In this document: positions 45,794 through 54,309 of the stretch, in pieces
Numbering within the stretch: position 1 is the stretch's first letter
How the letters are laid out: each line of letters starts with the position of its first letter
NCBI RefSeq assembly: GCF_900240265.1
Contig: NZ_LT964739.1
Location: 425,126-489,125, forward strand
Origin: Galactobacillus timonensis
GTDB lineage: Bacteria; Bacillota_I; Bacilli_A; Erysipelotrichales; Erysipelotrichaceae
Reading direction: 5' to 3'
Length of the DNA: 64,000 nucleotides
The notes under the pieces: model-generated
What the model was told of the DNA's origin: nothing
The model's database searches: none
Seen by the model: only the letters and a program-made list of their open reading frames with translations
Translations under genes and position numbers: made by a program

Positions 45794-46591
45794 TTACCTC
45801 ATTGAATATAGAAACAGAAGCACAAATGCACCAAGCACCGCGAGAAGTGCGATATCCCAGGCGTTTCTGCGGCTTCTTTGTTCCGTATGTATGGTTCCAT
45901 CATACAGCCGGCATTCCATCGCATCTGCCGTTTGATGACCATATTCCGCCGCCTTCAGAAACAGGGTTCCGGCAATCCCGGAAAAGCTGCGCCGGTGATC
46001 TTCGCTTTTACCGATGCTGCGAAGGCGCAGTGCCGTTAACATTTCTTCAGCTTTGCGGCCAAGAATTGCTATATAGCGCAGTGTCAGATCCAGAATAAAG
46101 ACAACAATCGAAGGAATATGGATGCGGTTCAAAGAAGCGGTCAGCCGGTTCCATGGGGAAGTCACGGACACATACGTTAACATCGCCACGGACAGAAACA
46201 CTTTCACCGATATGGTGATAAACGTCATGGATCCGGAAAGGAAATAAGCCGGAACCAGAATCAGAAATGACAGCATAGCCGCTCCGGCAGCGCTGCGCAT
46301 CACTTCCTGCAGCACTTCCAGCCGCTGCATGCTCAGAAACAAAAGAAACACTGCCGCTATGCACAAAGTAAATCCAAACGCCGGCGACAGTGCCATCATG
46401 AGTATCATCGAAAATGCCGCCAGCAGTTTGACGCCGGCATGGGCCTTTTCCGAATCAGCGCGTTTATTTAAATCGATCCGTTCAAACAGCCGGACAAACG
46501 CAAGAAGCGAACGCGTAATAAAACCATCCTGTCCCTTTCCAGGGACAGGACATGGTTCCTCTTCCATCCATGACGGAAGTAAGCTGCTCAT
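45794..46591 (-). CDS. cbiQ: ECF transporter T component CbiQ/NikQ
   Basis: A 265-residue membrane protein with about five helices and the coupling-helix motifs of T components near the C-terminal half (EEMLTALRLRSIG and AEYGHQTADAMECR). It couples the ATPase to CbiM. Its ATG overlaps the cbiM stop (ATGA). Confidence 0.87.
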   Translation of the reverse strand: MSSLLPSWMEEEPCPVPGKGQDGFITRSLLAFVRLFERIDLNKRADSEKAHAGVKLLAAFSMILMMALSPAFGFTLCIAAVFLLFLSMQRLEVLQEVMRSAAGAAMLSFLILVPAYFLSGSMTFITISVKVFLSVAMLTYVSVTSPWNRLTASLNRIHIPSIVVFILDLTLRYIAILGRKAEEMLTALRLRSIGKSEDHRRSFSGIAGTLFLKAAEYGHQTADAMECRLYDGTIHTEQRSRRNAWDIALLAVLGAFVLLFLYSMR

Positions 46592-47589
46592 CTGGAGTAG
46601 ACTGGTCCTTTCTTAGCGCCACCCATCAGGCGGAACACAATGATTAACAGGGAAACACCTATCACGGCGCTGACAATATAGCCAAGAACATCCGGCATGC
46701 CGCTCACCGTATAATCAGGGAAAAGTGTACTTAATTCAAATCCGCCCGCCATTCCTGCAGGTGTATAGCCCAGAGCGCTTCCGGCGCTGGCATCCATGGC
46801 GATTTCATCCGCACCCCATTCGCCCCAGGCAGTTCCATCCGCAAGTAATCCCAGCGGCACCAGAACAACCAGGGCCGTCAATAGAAGGTACAGCGGCTTC
46901 CTTTCGCCTGTGTCTTTGGAAGTATTCAGGACCATGGAAGGTGACGTGCGCAGGATAAAGGCAAGTACACCAGCCGTAAAGATGACCTCGGCAAGGCCGA
47001 AAATTGTCAGATGACCGATCATCATGGCCGGAATCGAAATCGAAAGACCATAGGGGCAGTACAGTGCCTGACCAGCCGCATCATGGAATAGTGCCGGCTG
47101 AATGCCAAACTCAACGGCGGCACAGAAGGCTGCCGCATTAATTCCGGCAAACGACCCGAGCCCTGCCGCAAGTAATCTTCGCTTCGTACTGACTTCACCT
47201 TTGGTCAGTGCCTTGTAAATGGCATAGCCAAGGAATGGCAGTACAAATGCCATATTGAAGCAGTTTGCCCCAAAGGAAAGAATACCGCCATCCCCAAAGA
47301 GCAGTGCCTGCAGTAACAGTGCTACAGAAACAGCGATACACGCCGCTTCCGGTCCCAGCAGAATAGCAATCAGTGTACCTCCAACCGCATGACCCGTCGT
47401 TCCGCCGGGAAGTGGGACATTAAACATCATCGCAACGAAGGAAAAAGCGGCGCCGACGCCAATCATGGAAATTTTCTCTTTCGGAAGCTCATTTTTTACT
47501 TTGCGGATGGAATGAGCCCATACCGGAATCATCGCCGCAGTCATCACGGCGCACGTTGACGGACTCAGATAATTTTCTGGAATATGCAT
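46588..47589 (-). CDS. cbiM: Ni/Co ECF transporter substrate component (CbiM/NikMN-like)
   Basis: A 333-residue membrane protein. It starts MHIPENYLSPSTCAV; the free N-terminus with His2 is the metal ligand in CbiM/NikM, which fixes the start at 47589 rather than 47640. GGTTGHAVGGTL and GDGGILSFGANCFNMAF are family blocks. The C-terminal extension with an extra helix looks like a fused N component. Since the operon continues into larB-C-E, nickel is the likely ion. Confidence 0.9.
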   Translation of the reverse strand: MHIPENYLSPSTCAVMTAAMIPVWAHSIRKVKNELPKEKISMIGVGAAFSFVAMMFNVPLPGGTTGHAVGGTLIAILLGPEAACIAVSVALLLQALLFGDGGILSFGANCFNMAFVLPFLGYAIYKALTKGEVSTKRRLLAAGLGSFAGINAAAFCAAVEFGIQPALFHDAAGQALYCPYGLSISIPAMMIGHLTIFGLAEVIFTAGVLAFILRTSPSMVLNTSKDTGERKPLYLLLTALVVLVPLGLLADGTAWGEWGADEIAMDASAGSALGYTPAGMAGGFELSTLFPDYTVSGMPDVLGYIVSAVIGVSLLIIVFRLMGGAKKGPVYSR

Positions 47590-47790
47590 GATCGTTTCCC
47601 CTTTCCAATCTACAAAAAAGCATGCCCATTCGCTGTGCATACCTTCGTGATATACAAATCCACGGCTTCAGCCGTTTCTGTTTCTCCCTGATTGTTTCAT
47701 CCTGTCTGCAGCCCGAGCCCTGCTTCAGCAGCGCCATCCTCCGGCATCTTCAGATACCGGTTCCGCAGTTTCTTCGAATGCTAATATTTT
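47590..47790 (-). promoter_or_regulatory. Structured leader of the nickel-lar operon (unclassified)
   Basis: On the minus strand three hairpins share a TGAA loop: CCGGTATC-TGAA-GATGCCGG (about 47760-47741), CTGC-TGAA-GCAG (about 47730-47719) and ACGGC-TGAA-GCCGT (about 47674-47661). No fit to the NiCo, cobalamin B12-box or T-box consensus could be made by eye. It may be a regulatory RNA; no terminator with a T run was seen. Confidence 0.4.
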
Positions 47791-47983
47791 AACATTTCAA
47801 AATGGATCCGAGGCGGTTTTTCTTCCGTTTGCTTGCGATTTTACACTTCAGCGTAACATCCCCGGTCGGAGTGCTGCGCTCACCAAGAATCAGAAAAATC
47901 CGATCCCTCACCAGATTGCCAGGAAATGTACTTTGAATCAGGCAGCGCTTATCATCCCGTTTGATATATTCAACTACATTCAG
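47789..47983 (-). pseudogene. Unrecognised open frame without a start, possible gene remnant
   Basis: A stop-bounded frame of about 64 codons contains protein-like sequence (LVRDRIFLILGERSTPTGDV). It has no ATG/GTG/TTG with a ribosome site and no family was recognised. It may be the tail of a decayed gene. Confidence 0.25.
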
Positions 47984-48033
47984 CTACATTTTCTGCACTT
48001 GCGCGAATACGTTAGAAATACACCTGCAGTAAT

Positions 48034-48576
48034 CTAACATTCTGATTCCAAAGTGCTAAGAAGTTCATCCATCGAGTCACAGAAGCGAATCATTTCCATG
48101 CTCTCCACAGGGAAGAAACCTTCCCGGGCCATATGCTGGTACTGCCTGCGCAGCGAATCATAAAAACCATCAGGGTTATAGATGAGCACATCACCTTTGA
48201 AAGTGCCAAGTTTCTTCGCAGATACTGCTTCCGCAAGCTCTTCCAGCGTCCCCGGACCGCCAGGCAGAGTGACCAGGACATCCGCTTTTCCAATGAGCAG
48301 TTTCTTTCGCTCATCCATATTTTCAACAACAATCTGCTCATCCAGACCATCATTGTTTGCTACACCGCGGTCCACCAGAAACTGCGGCATAATGCCAATC
48401 ACATACGCTCCGGCTTCTTTCGCTGCTGAAGAAAGAATTCCCATGGTCCCAACGCTGGCGCCCCCATAGATCAGCGTATGATGATGCTCACCGATCCATG
48501 TACCAATCCTCTCAGCATCCGATGCATACTGTTTCTTTGATCCAAATGTCGAGCCAAGAAATACCGTGATGTTCAT
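48034..48576 (-). CDS. LOG-family protein (cytokinin riboside 5'-monophosphate phosphoribohydrolase-like)
   Basis: A 180-residue Rossmann-like protein with LIYGGASVGTMG near 36-47 and the LOG motif LPGGPGTLEELAEA near 103-116 (PGGxGTxxE). Such enzymes hydrolyse nucleoside 5'-monophosphates to base and ribose-5-phosphate; some act on cytokinin-like substrates. AGGAGAA precedes the ATG. Monocistronic. Confidence 0.85.
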   Translation of the reverse strand: MNITVFLGSTFGSKKQYASDAERIGTWIGEHHHTLIYGGASVGTMGILSSAAKEAGAYVIGIMPQFLVDRGVANNDGLDEQIVVENMDERKKLLIGKADVLVTLPGGPGTLEELAEAVSAKKLGTFKGDVLIYNPDGFYDSLRRQYQHMAREGFFPVESMEMIRFCDSMDELLSTLESEC

Positions 48577-48624
48577 ATCATTTCTCCTAAAAGAAAACTG
48601 CAGACATTCGCCGCAGTTAGAGAT

Positions 48625-49398
48625 CTATTCCTTCGCCGATGATACATCGGCGCCTGTGTCTTTTGTTTTTCCCGTCTGACGGCTGCTGATCCAGGAAAGA
48701 AATTTGGCGCGATTTTTCGCAACCAGATAAATCAATATCACCTGCAGACCAAACACCGCAACGACAGCCGCAACATTCTTACGGATCAGATAATGTCCCG
48801 CGATGCAGTTGAGAAGAATCTGAACAATGCTTCCCGCCGCAACAGCCACTGTAAACGGCTTCAGTGCAATATTGATCTGCGAAGCAAAGTAAGGAATGAA
48901 ACCGTTAGGGATGCCCGGAATCATATATGCCAATCCCAGCACAAACGCCGGTGAATAGTTATTGATTTTATCAACAAGTGAATTTTTCCGGTTGGTCATT
49001 TCCATCAGATCCTTGATAACTCCCGAGAACCTGCGGGCAACCGAAAACACCAGCACATTGCCAAAGATAAAGCCAAGATACGTCATCGCAAAGGCCTTCC
49101 ACCAGCCATAAATCACGCCGGCAACGACCTGGACCGCAATCCCCGGAATAAAGATACTGATAACCTGCAGAGCGGACATCATAAATACGGAAAACAAACC
49201 CGATAGTTCACCTTCCGCATTCAGATAGGCACTGATTTCATTCTCGTCATTATCCTTCAGCAGCGTGAACAGCGTCGAAAGACGCGGCCCAAAAATCTTA
49301 ACGATGATTAAAACCATCAACGTCACGACGCCGATGAGCAGAAGGATCGCCAGCAGTTTCTCTGCTTTTTTATTCCGTTTTGTTTCCTTTACCGACAT
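48625..49398 (-). CDS. TVP38/TMEM64 family membrane protein
   Basis: A 257-residue protein with a basic N-terminus, a first helix (LLAILLLIGVVTLMVLIIV) and the VTT core: IFIPGIAVQVVAGVIYGWWKAF, GFIFGNVLVFSVARRFSG and AYMIPGIPNGFIPYFASQ. Related to the protein at 28617-29213 but longer. Likely role in membrane lipid transport. The ribosome site is weak (AGG close to the ATG). Confidence 0.8.
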   Translation of the reverse strand: MSVKETKRNKKAEKLLAILLLIGVVTLMVLIIVKIFGPRLSTLFTLLKDNDENEISAYLNAEGELSGLFSVFMMSALQVISIFIPGIAVQVVAGVIYGWWKAFAMTYLGFIFGNVLVFSVARRFSGVIKDLMEMTNRKNSLVDKINNYSPAFVLGLAYMIPGIPNGFIPYFASQINIALKPFTVAVAAGSIVQILLNCIAGHYLIRKNVAAVVAVFGLQVILIYLVAKNRAKFLSWISSRQTGKTKDTGADVSSAKE

Positions 49399-49437
49399 AA
49401 CCTGCTAATTTTCCCTATTATTATGGGAAATGTCAAC

Positions 49438-49890
49438 TTATTTTCGCCGCACGCTTTTGACGGGAAGACCAGCATTTTTCGAAAGATAACGATGCACTTC
49501 CTTCATCTGATCCTCGTTGAAGTCAATATAGGCAGGCGCCGCCCCCTTGCTGAATTCAACGCGATGCCCCTCATCATCCACCTTAATGGACTTCAGCTTC
49601 TGATACGGATACAGCTTACCGATCATTACAATCCCATCCGGTGAAAGACCCGAGTTCAATCCCCAGTACAGAACTCCCATAATAACCAGCAAAGCTGTCT
49701 GAATCACCCGGAAAACGCCTGAATAATTAAAGAGCCCGATCGCCGCAATGCCCCAGAAAATACACGGAATCACCCAGCGCGGTCCAAGTTTCGTAGCCAC
49801 TTCGATGCGTTTAGAATCTCTGCGCATCTTAAACAGCGTCGCCATCACGATCGCATCCAATACATAAAAAAGCAGATCATTCCAGTTCAT
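49438..49890 (-). CDS. Small membrane protein of unknown function
   Basis: A 150-residue protein with two or three helices (about 1-18, 40-57, 63-80) and a soluble C-terminal part (about 95-150) resembling bacterial PH-like/DUF5673-type membrane proteins (GKLYPYQKLKSIKVDDEGHR). The ATG at 49890 (MNWNDLLFYVLDA) looks like the natural start, with only AGG as ribosome site; the frame is open to 50169, but that part looks like another gene's remnant. Confidence 0.5.
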   Translation of the reverse strand: MNWNDLLFYVLDAIVMATLFKMRRDSKRIEVATKLGPRWVIPCIFWGIAAIGLFNYSGVFRVIQTALLVIMGVLYWGLNSGLSPDGIVMIGKLYPYQKLKSIKVDDEGHRVEFSKGAAPAYIDFNEDQMKEVHRYLSKNAGLPVKSVRRK

Positions 49891-50217
49891 AGTATTTACC
49901 TGGGAATATTCTAGCAAAGAAACTGCCGCACTTTTCCGTTTCTTCCATAAAACCGCGAGTCTTAACGCTCTTCCTTTACTTTGTCTGCCCAGACTATTTC
50001 CCAGGAAATCATTGAGCAGACGCATCATCGCTCCCAGGACATATAAACGCCCGGTCATCTGAAACCAGGCTGGAACCGGAAGCGTCCCTCCCCAATAATA
50101 CCCAATATGGTCCAGTGTCATCAGCACTCGTGCCAGCACCATTTCCTCTATCAACAACAAAAAAGCCATCCGGGATAATGAGCCTGGACAGCCATTGTTC
50201 CTGGAAAGTCACACAGA
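49891..50217 (-). pseudogene. Possible TraX-like membrane protein fragment
   Basis: The open frame upstream of the small membrane protein includes VLMTLDHIGYYWGG and PAWFQMTGRLYVL, resembling the first helices of TraX-type acyltransferase-like proteins (DHIG... GR). The rest of such a protein is missing. No other gene is seen in this 327-base stretch. Confidence 0.25.
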
Positions 50218-50631
50218 TCAGCGCATAGATTCCGCAAGAATCTGTTCCTTTAACATCACGATCTTTTGTCGAATCTCTTCCATCACCCGCAGATATGCGG
50301 CATCGTCTTTTCCCGTAGGATCTTCCAATCCCCAGTCAAACCGCTGCTGGCAGGGCAGCGAAGGACACTGCACGCCGCACCCCATCGTCACCACAATATC
50401 GACGCTGCCAATTTCTGCCAGGGGTTTTGTATACTGGCCTTCTTTGATCATATCGATGCCATAGTGCTCCTTCATGAGTCTGGCCGCGGCTGGATCAATC
50501 GCTTCTTTGATATTCGTTCCTGCGGAACAGCTTTCCAGCACATCTGCAGCCAAATGTCTTCCCATAGCTTCTGCAATCTGACTTCGGCACGCATTGTGCG
50601 TACAAATGAAACCAATCTTCAGTCTGGTCAT
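50218..50631 (-). CDS. arsC: Arsenate reductase ArsC, LMW-PTP (thioredoxin-coupled) type
   Basis: A 137-residue enzyme with the P-loop CTHNACRS (C10 to R16-S17) and a redox loop with C85, C89 and C94 (MGCGVQCPSLPC), matching the C10/C82/C89 relay of staphylococcal ArsC. It reduces arsenate to arsenite using thioredoxin. Encoded ten bases after acr3, so the three-gene ars operon is complete. Confidence 0.92.
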   Translation of the reverse strand: MTRLKIGFICTHNACRSQIAEAMGRHLAADVLESCSAGTNIKEAIDPAAARLMKEHYGIDMIKEGQYTKPLAEIGSVDIVVTMGCGVQCPSLPCQQRFDWGLEDPTGKDDAAYLRVMEEIRQKIVMLKEQILAESMR

Positions 50632-50641
50632 ACACGCATGT

Positions 50642-51685
50642 TCACCCGGGGAACCAGTTTTTCGTATGTTTCGCGATCTTCACCAGCGTCAACATCACCG
50701 GCACCTCTGTTAGTACACCAACCGTCGTTGCCAAAGCTGCAGGGCTTGTTGTCCCAAACAACGCTACTGCAACCGCGACCGCAAGCTCAAAGAAATTCGA
50801 TGCCCCGATCATTCCTGCCGGAGCCGCGATATCAAACGGAAGCCGGACCAGCTTTGCCATTCCATAAGCCAGAAAGAAAATCAAAAACGTCTGAACAATC
50901 AGCGGTACCGCAATCAAAACAATATGCAGCGGATTGGCAAGGATCACCTGCGCCTGTGACGCAAAGATCAGCACCAGCGTCAGCAGAAGTCCAACCGTCG
51001 TCGCCCGATCGAAACGGTGCACAAACACCCTGTCCAGATACTCCTTTCCTTTGCGCCGCGTTACGATCACTCTGGTTAAAACACCTGCCGCCAGCGGAAT
51101 CACAACAAACAGAAACACACTGACAAACAATGTCCCATACGGCACCGAAACATTCGACACTCCCAGAAGGAACTTCACAATCGGAACGAACGCTGCCAGA
51201 ATAATCAGATCATTCGTCGCCACCTGCACCACCGTATAGGCAGGGTTTCCATCTACCAGCGTACTCCAGACAAATACCATTGCCGTGCATGGCGCCGCCC
51301 CAAGCAGCACCGCCCCGGCCAGATACTGTCTGGCAAGATCCGGTGAAATCCAGCGCCCAAACACAACAAACAAAAACAAGTACGCCAGCACGTACATTGA
51401 AAACGGTTTGATCAGCCAGTTCACGATCCAGGTCACAAACAATCCCTTCGGGTTCTTTCCAACTTCCCGCACACTCTGAAAATCAACCTTAACCATCATC
51501 GGATAGATCATGATCCAGATTAAAATGGCAATCGGAATCGAAATACCATCCACTTCCATCTGCCCAAGCAATTCTGGTACAGCAGGAATAAAATGACCGA
51601 TCAGAATTCCAGTCCCCATGCAAAGCAATACCCACACCGACAAATAGCGCTGAAAACAGCTGATACCCCCTTGTTGTTTCTGCAT
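50642..51685 (-). CDS. acr3: Arsenite efflux permease Acr3
   Basis: A 347-residue membrane protein with ten helices of the BASS/Acr3 family. The conserved block GAAPCTAMVFVWSTL carries the Cys used for As(III), and FDIAAPAGMIGASNFFELAVA is the second crossover region. The ATG at 51685 has GGGGAG eight bases upstream and lies four bases after the arsR stop; the longer frame from 51733 would run through arsR. Exports arsenite. Confidence 0.92.
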   Translation of the reverse strand: MQKQQGGISCFQRYLSVWVLLCMGTGILIGHFIPAVPELLGQMEVDGISIPIAILIWIMIYPMMVKVDFQSVREVGKNPKGLFVTWIVNWLIKPFSMYVLAYLFLFVVFGRWISPDLARQYLAGAVLLGAAPCTAMVFVWSTLVDGNPAYTVVQVATNDLIILAAFVPIVKFLLGVSNVSVPYGTLFVSVFLFVVIPLAAGVLTRVIVTRRKGKEYLDRVFVHRFDRATTVGLLLTLVLIFASQAQVILANPLHIVLIAVPLIVQTFLIFFLAYGMAKLVRLPFDIAAPAGMIGASNFFELAVAVAVALFGTTSPAALATTVGVLTEVPVMLTLVKIAKHTKNWFPG

Positions 51686-51689
51686 AAAA

Positions 51690-52028
51690 TCACTCCCCAC
51701 ACCGGCAGTCCTCTGCCCTCTTGCGGCAGCCATCGCCGCAGTTCAAATGCTCGATATAGTTACGAAACTCCATTAAAGTCTCGCAATCCAGTGAATAGAA
51801 CGTATTCTTCCACTCTTTGCGGCAATGAACCAGGCCGCATTCCGCCAGAATCTTCATATGATGCGACAGCGTCGGCTGCGTAATCCGAAAATGTTCCAGC
51901 AGCCTGCATCCGCACAGCTCACCATTCATCAAAAGTTCCACAATCTGAATCCGGTGCAGATCTCCGAGCGCCCGGCAGATCTCAGCCGCCCGCATCGCAT
52001 CCATCGTTTCTTTCTGGTCACAGTCCAT
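51690..52028 (-). CDS. arsR: Arsenic-responsive repressor ArsR
   Basis: A 112-residue SmtB/ArsR protein with the metal motif ELCGC (C39, C41) at the start of the recognition region and a winged helix (QPTLSHHMKILAECGLV). The C-terminal tail is Cys-rich (CGDGC, then CRCGE), which might add metal ligands. A perfect palindrome overlaps its start codon, so it probably represses its own operon arsR-acr3-arsC until arsenite binds. Confidence 0.92.
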   Translation of the reverse strand: MDCDQKETMDAMRAAEICRALGDLHRIQIVELLMNGELCGCRLLEHFRITQPTLSHHMKILAECGLVHCRKEWKNTFYSLDCETLMEFRNYIEHLNCGDGCRKRAEDCRCGE

Positions 52029-52056
52029 ATCACATAGACGCCTTTCTATGTGATAT
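52027..52056 (-). promoter_or_regulatory. ArsR operator
   Basis: ATATCACATAGA (52027-52038) and TCTATGTGATAT (52045-52056) form a perfect 12-base inverted repeat around six bases. It overlaps the arsR ATG, so bound repressor could block both transcription and initiation. Confidence 0.8.
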
Positions 52057-52122
52057 CTTATTCATCGCATAGACATTCGTCAATGTGACAGTGCAAAAAA
52101 AGAAACTGCACAGGGCAGCTCC

Positions 52123-52806
52123 TTAATGTACCGGATAATGCTGGGTCGATCCGTCTTTCTTGATCTGCAGAATGTCCACAAGCTCAAAGCCCGCATCCTC
52201 CAGAACCTTCTGCATCTTCTCAACGGAAACTTCACCGGTCGCCTTGATGACACATTCGACGCCACGCTCTTCATTATGATAGACCGCAATGCCTTCCAGG
52301 TTCGCATCCTCATCCGCAAACAGCTTGCAGATCTTGGCAAACTCACCCGGGCGATCCTCAACTTTAATTACGAAGCGGGTCCCTTGAATCGTATAGCCCA
52401 TCAGATCGACAAAGGCCTTGAAGATATCCTTCTCCGTAATGATGCCGATCACCTTATTGTCTTGATCGACAACAGGAAGCGCCGCGATCTCGTTATTCTC
52501 CATCCGCAGCGCCGCCTCTTCCAGAAACTCATCCGGTCCGATCGACACCACATCCCGGATCATGATGTCGGACACCTTTGTGCGATTCAGAAGATAGTTC
52601 AGCTCATAGATTGAAAGCGACGTGTTGCGGGCACCGGACGACTCTTCCACAAGCCCGCCCGTAACCAGGCCAATCAGCTTTCCGTCCCCGTCCACAACCG
52701 GCAGACGATGGAACTTTCCCTGTCCCATGATTTCGGTTGCCTTTGACAGCGAAACGTCCCCCGTAACAGTCACCGGGTTCTTCGTCATGTGATCCTTAAT
52801 ATACAT
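52123..52806 (-). CDS. CBS-CBS-ACT domain protein (AcuB-like)
   Basis: A 227-residue soluble protein: paired CBS domains (about 1-60 and 78-132: MTKNPVTVTGDVSLSKA and GIITEKDIFKAF) and a C-terminal ACT-like domain (about 140-225: FVIKVEDRPGEFAKICKLFA). CBS pairs bind adenine nucleotides and ACT domains bind amino acids. It begins three bases after livF, with its ribosome site covering the livF stop, so it is part of the liv operon. It may sense branched-chain amino acids and energy state (inference). Confidence 0.82.
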   Translation of the reverse strand: MYIKDHMTKNPVTVTGDVSLSKATEIMGQGKFHRLPVVDGDGKLIGLVTGGLVEESSGARNTSLSIYELNYLLNRTKVSDIMIRDVVSIGPDEFLEEAALRMENNEIAALPVVDQDNKVIGIITEKDIFKAFVDLMGYTIQGTRFVIKVEDRPGEFAKICKLFADEDANLEGIAVYHNEERGVECVIKATGEVSVEKMQKVLEDAGFELVDILQIKKDGSTQHYPVH

Positions 52807-52809
52807 ACA

Positions 52810-53517
52810 TTATCCTCCCAGATATGCCTTCTGCACACGCGGATCCGACGCCAGCTGAGCGCCTGTACCCTCCAGCGTGATTTTTCCTGTTTCCAGAACA
52901 TAGGCACGGTCCGCAATCGACAATGCCATGCGCGCATTCTGCTCCACCAGAAGCACCGTAACACCCTTCTCCTTATTGATCGTCTCAATAATGTGGAAGA
53001 TTTCCTTTACAAGCAGCGGTGACAATCCCATCGACGGCTCATCGAGCAGAAGAATTTTCGGCGCCGACATCAGCGCACGCCCCATCGCCAGCATCTGCTG
53101 CTCACCGCCCGAAAGCGTACCAGCCGCCTGCGTGTAACGCTCCTTCAGACGCGGAAAGAGATCAAAGACCATTTCCTCATCCTTCTGGATGCCGTCCGCA
53201 TCCTTACGATGAAAAGCACCGAGCAGAAGGTTTTCATGAACCGTCTGCTCCGCAAAGACGCGTCTGCCTTCCGGAACCTGCGCCAGACCAAGAGAAATAA
53301 TCTTATCGGGCGCAATCTTTACCAGATCCTTATCATCCAGCTCAATGGAGCCCGAAGCCGGTTTCAAAAGCCCCGAAATTGCATGCATCGTCGTCGTTTT
53401 ACCGGCGCCATTGGCACCGATCAGCGTAACGATCTCACCATCATCGACATGGAAGGAGATGCCCTTCACGGCTTCGATCATGCCGTAGCGAACAACCAGA
53501 TTCTCTACCTTCAGCAT
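52810..53517 (-). CDS. livF: Branched-chain amino acid ABC transporter ATPase LivF
   Basis: A 235-residue ATPase with Walker A GANGAGKTTT, the LivF-typical PEGRRVFAEQTVHENL, signature LSGGEQQMLAMGRALM, Walker B LLLDEPSMGLSP and H-loop LVEQN. Together with LivG it powers import. Co-transcribed with livG (15 bases apart) and the CBS-ACT gene. Confidence 0.93.
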   Translation of the reverse strand: MLKVENLVVRYGMIEAVKGISFHVDDGEIVTLIGANGAGKTTTMHAISGLLKPASGSIELDDKDLVKIAPDKIISLGLAQVPEGRRVFAEQTVHENLLLGAFHRKDADGIQKDEEMVFDLFPRLKERYTQAAGTLSGGEQQMLAMGRALMSAPKILLLDEPSMGLSPLLVKEIFHIIETINKEKGVTVLLVEQNARMALSIADRAYVLETGKITLEGTGAQLASDPRVQKAYLGG

Positions 53518-53532
53518 TTCTCTCTCCCTTCC

Positions 53533-54309
53533 TTAATCGCCGAGATACGCCTTGATGACGTCCGGATTATTCTGAATATCCGCCGGCGTCCCCTGTGCCA
53601 GACGCATTCCAAAGTTCAGCACCGTAATCTTCTCGCAGATGCCCATCACGAGTTTCATATCATGCTCAATGAGCAGAATCGAAATATGGAAATGGTCCCG
53701 CACCTCACGGATCATTGCCATCAGCTCTTCCGTCTCCTGCGGATTCATGCCAGCCGCCGGCTCATCCAGCAGAAGAAGCTTAGGCTGCGTCGCCATGGCG
53801 CGGGCAATCTCAAGACGCCGCTGCATCCCATAAGGCAGGTTGCCCGCTTCACGGTCCGCCGCCTCATCAAGGTCAAAGATCTCCAGCAGCTCCATTGCCC
53901 TTTCATCGAGCAGACGTTCTTCGTTGCGGAATTTTCCGGTACGGAACACGGAATCCAGCATCGAATAGGAAATATGATTGTGCATCCCCGACTTAACATT
54001 ATCCAGAACCGACATGTTCGAAAACAAACGAATATTCTGGAACGTACGGGCGATCCCGGCCTTGGACACATCAACCGGCGTCATATCTTTCGTATCCACA
54101 CCGTTCAATAAAATCGTACCACGCGAAGGCTGATAAACCTTCGTCAACATATTGAAGACCGTCGTCTTCCCGGCGCCATTAGGGCCAATGAGACCGTCAA
54201 TTTCATTGGGATAAATCGTCATATCCAGATTGTTGACAGCTGTCAGACCGCCGAAATCAATACCGAGATTCGTAACCTCAAGAACCGGCTGAACCACTTC
54301 ATTCGACAT
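53533..54309 (-). CDS. livG: Branched-chain amino acid ABC transporter ATPase LivG
   Basis: A 258-residue ATPase with Walker A GPNGAGKTTVFN, GIARTFQNIRLFSNMSVLDN (LivG-typical), signature LPYGMQRRLEIARAM, Walker B LLLLDEPAAGMNP and H-loop IEHDMKLVM. Its start overlaps the livM end by about 11 bases. Confidence 0.94.
   Translation of the reverse strand: MSNEVVQPVLEVTNLGIDFGGLTAVNNLDMTIYPNEIDGLIGPNGAGKTTVFNMLTKVYQPSRGTILLNGVDTKDMTPVDVSKAGIARTFQNIRLFSNMSVLDNVKSGMHNHISYSMLDSVFRTGKFRNEERLLDERAMELLEIFDLDEAADREAGNLPYGMQRRLEIARAMATQPKLLLLDEPAAGMNPQETEELMAMIREVRDHFHISILLIEHDMKLVMGICEKITVLNFGMRLAQGTPADIQNNPDVIKAYLGD

Noticed and set aside
47590..47790. Cobalamin or NiCo riboswitch before cbiM
   Set aside because: The expected B12 box or the conserved NiCo junction bases could not be found in order. 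It is kept only as an unclassified structured leader.
49401..49436. Promoter for the TVP38 gene (TTGACA with 17-base spacing)
   Set aside because: The matching -10 box (GAAAAT) is poor and would put the transcript start almost on the start codon; the TTTCCC/GGGAAA hairpin there is equally likely to be a terminator.
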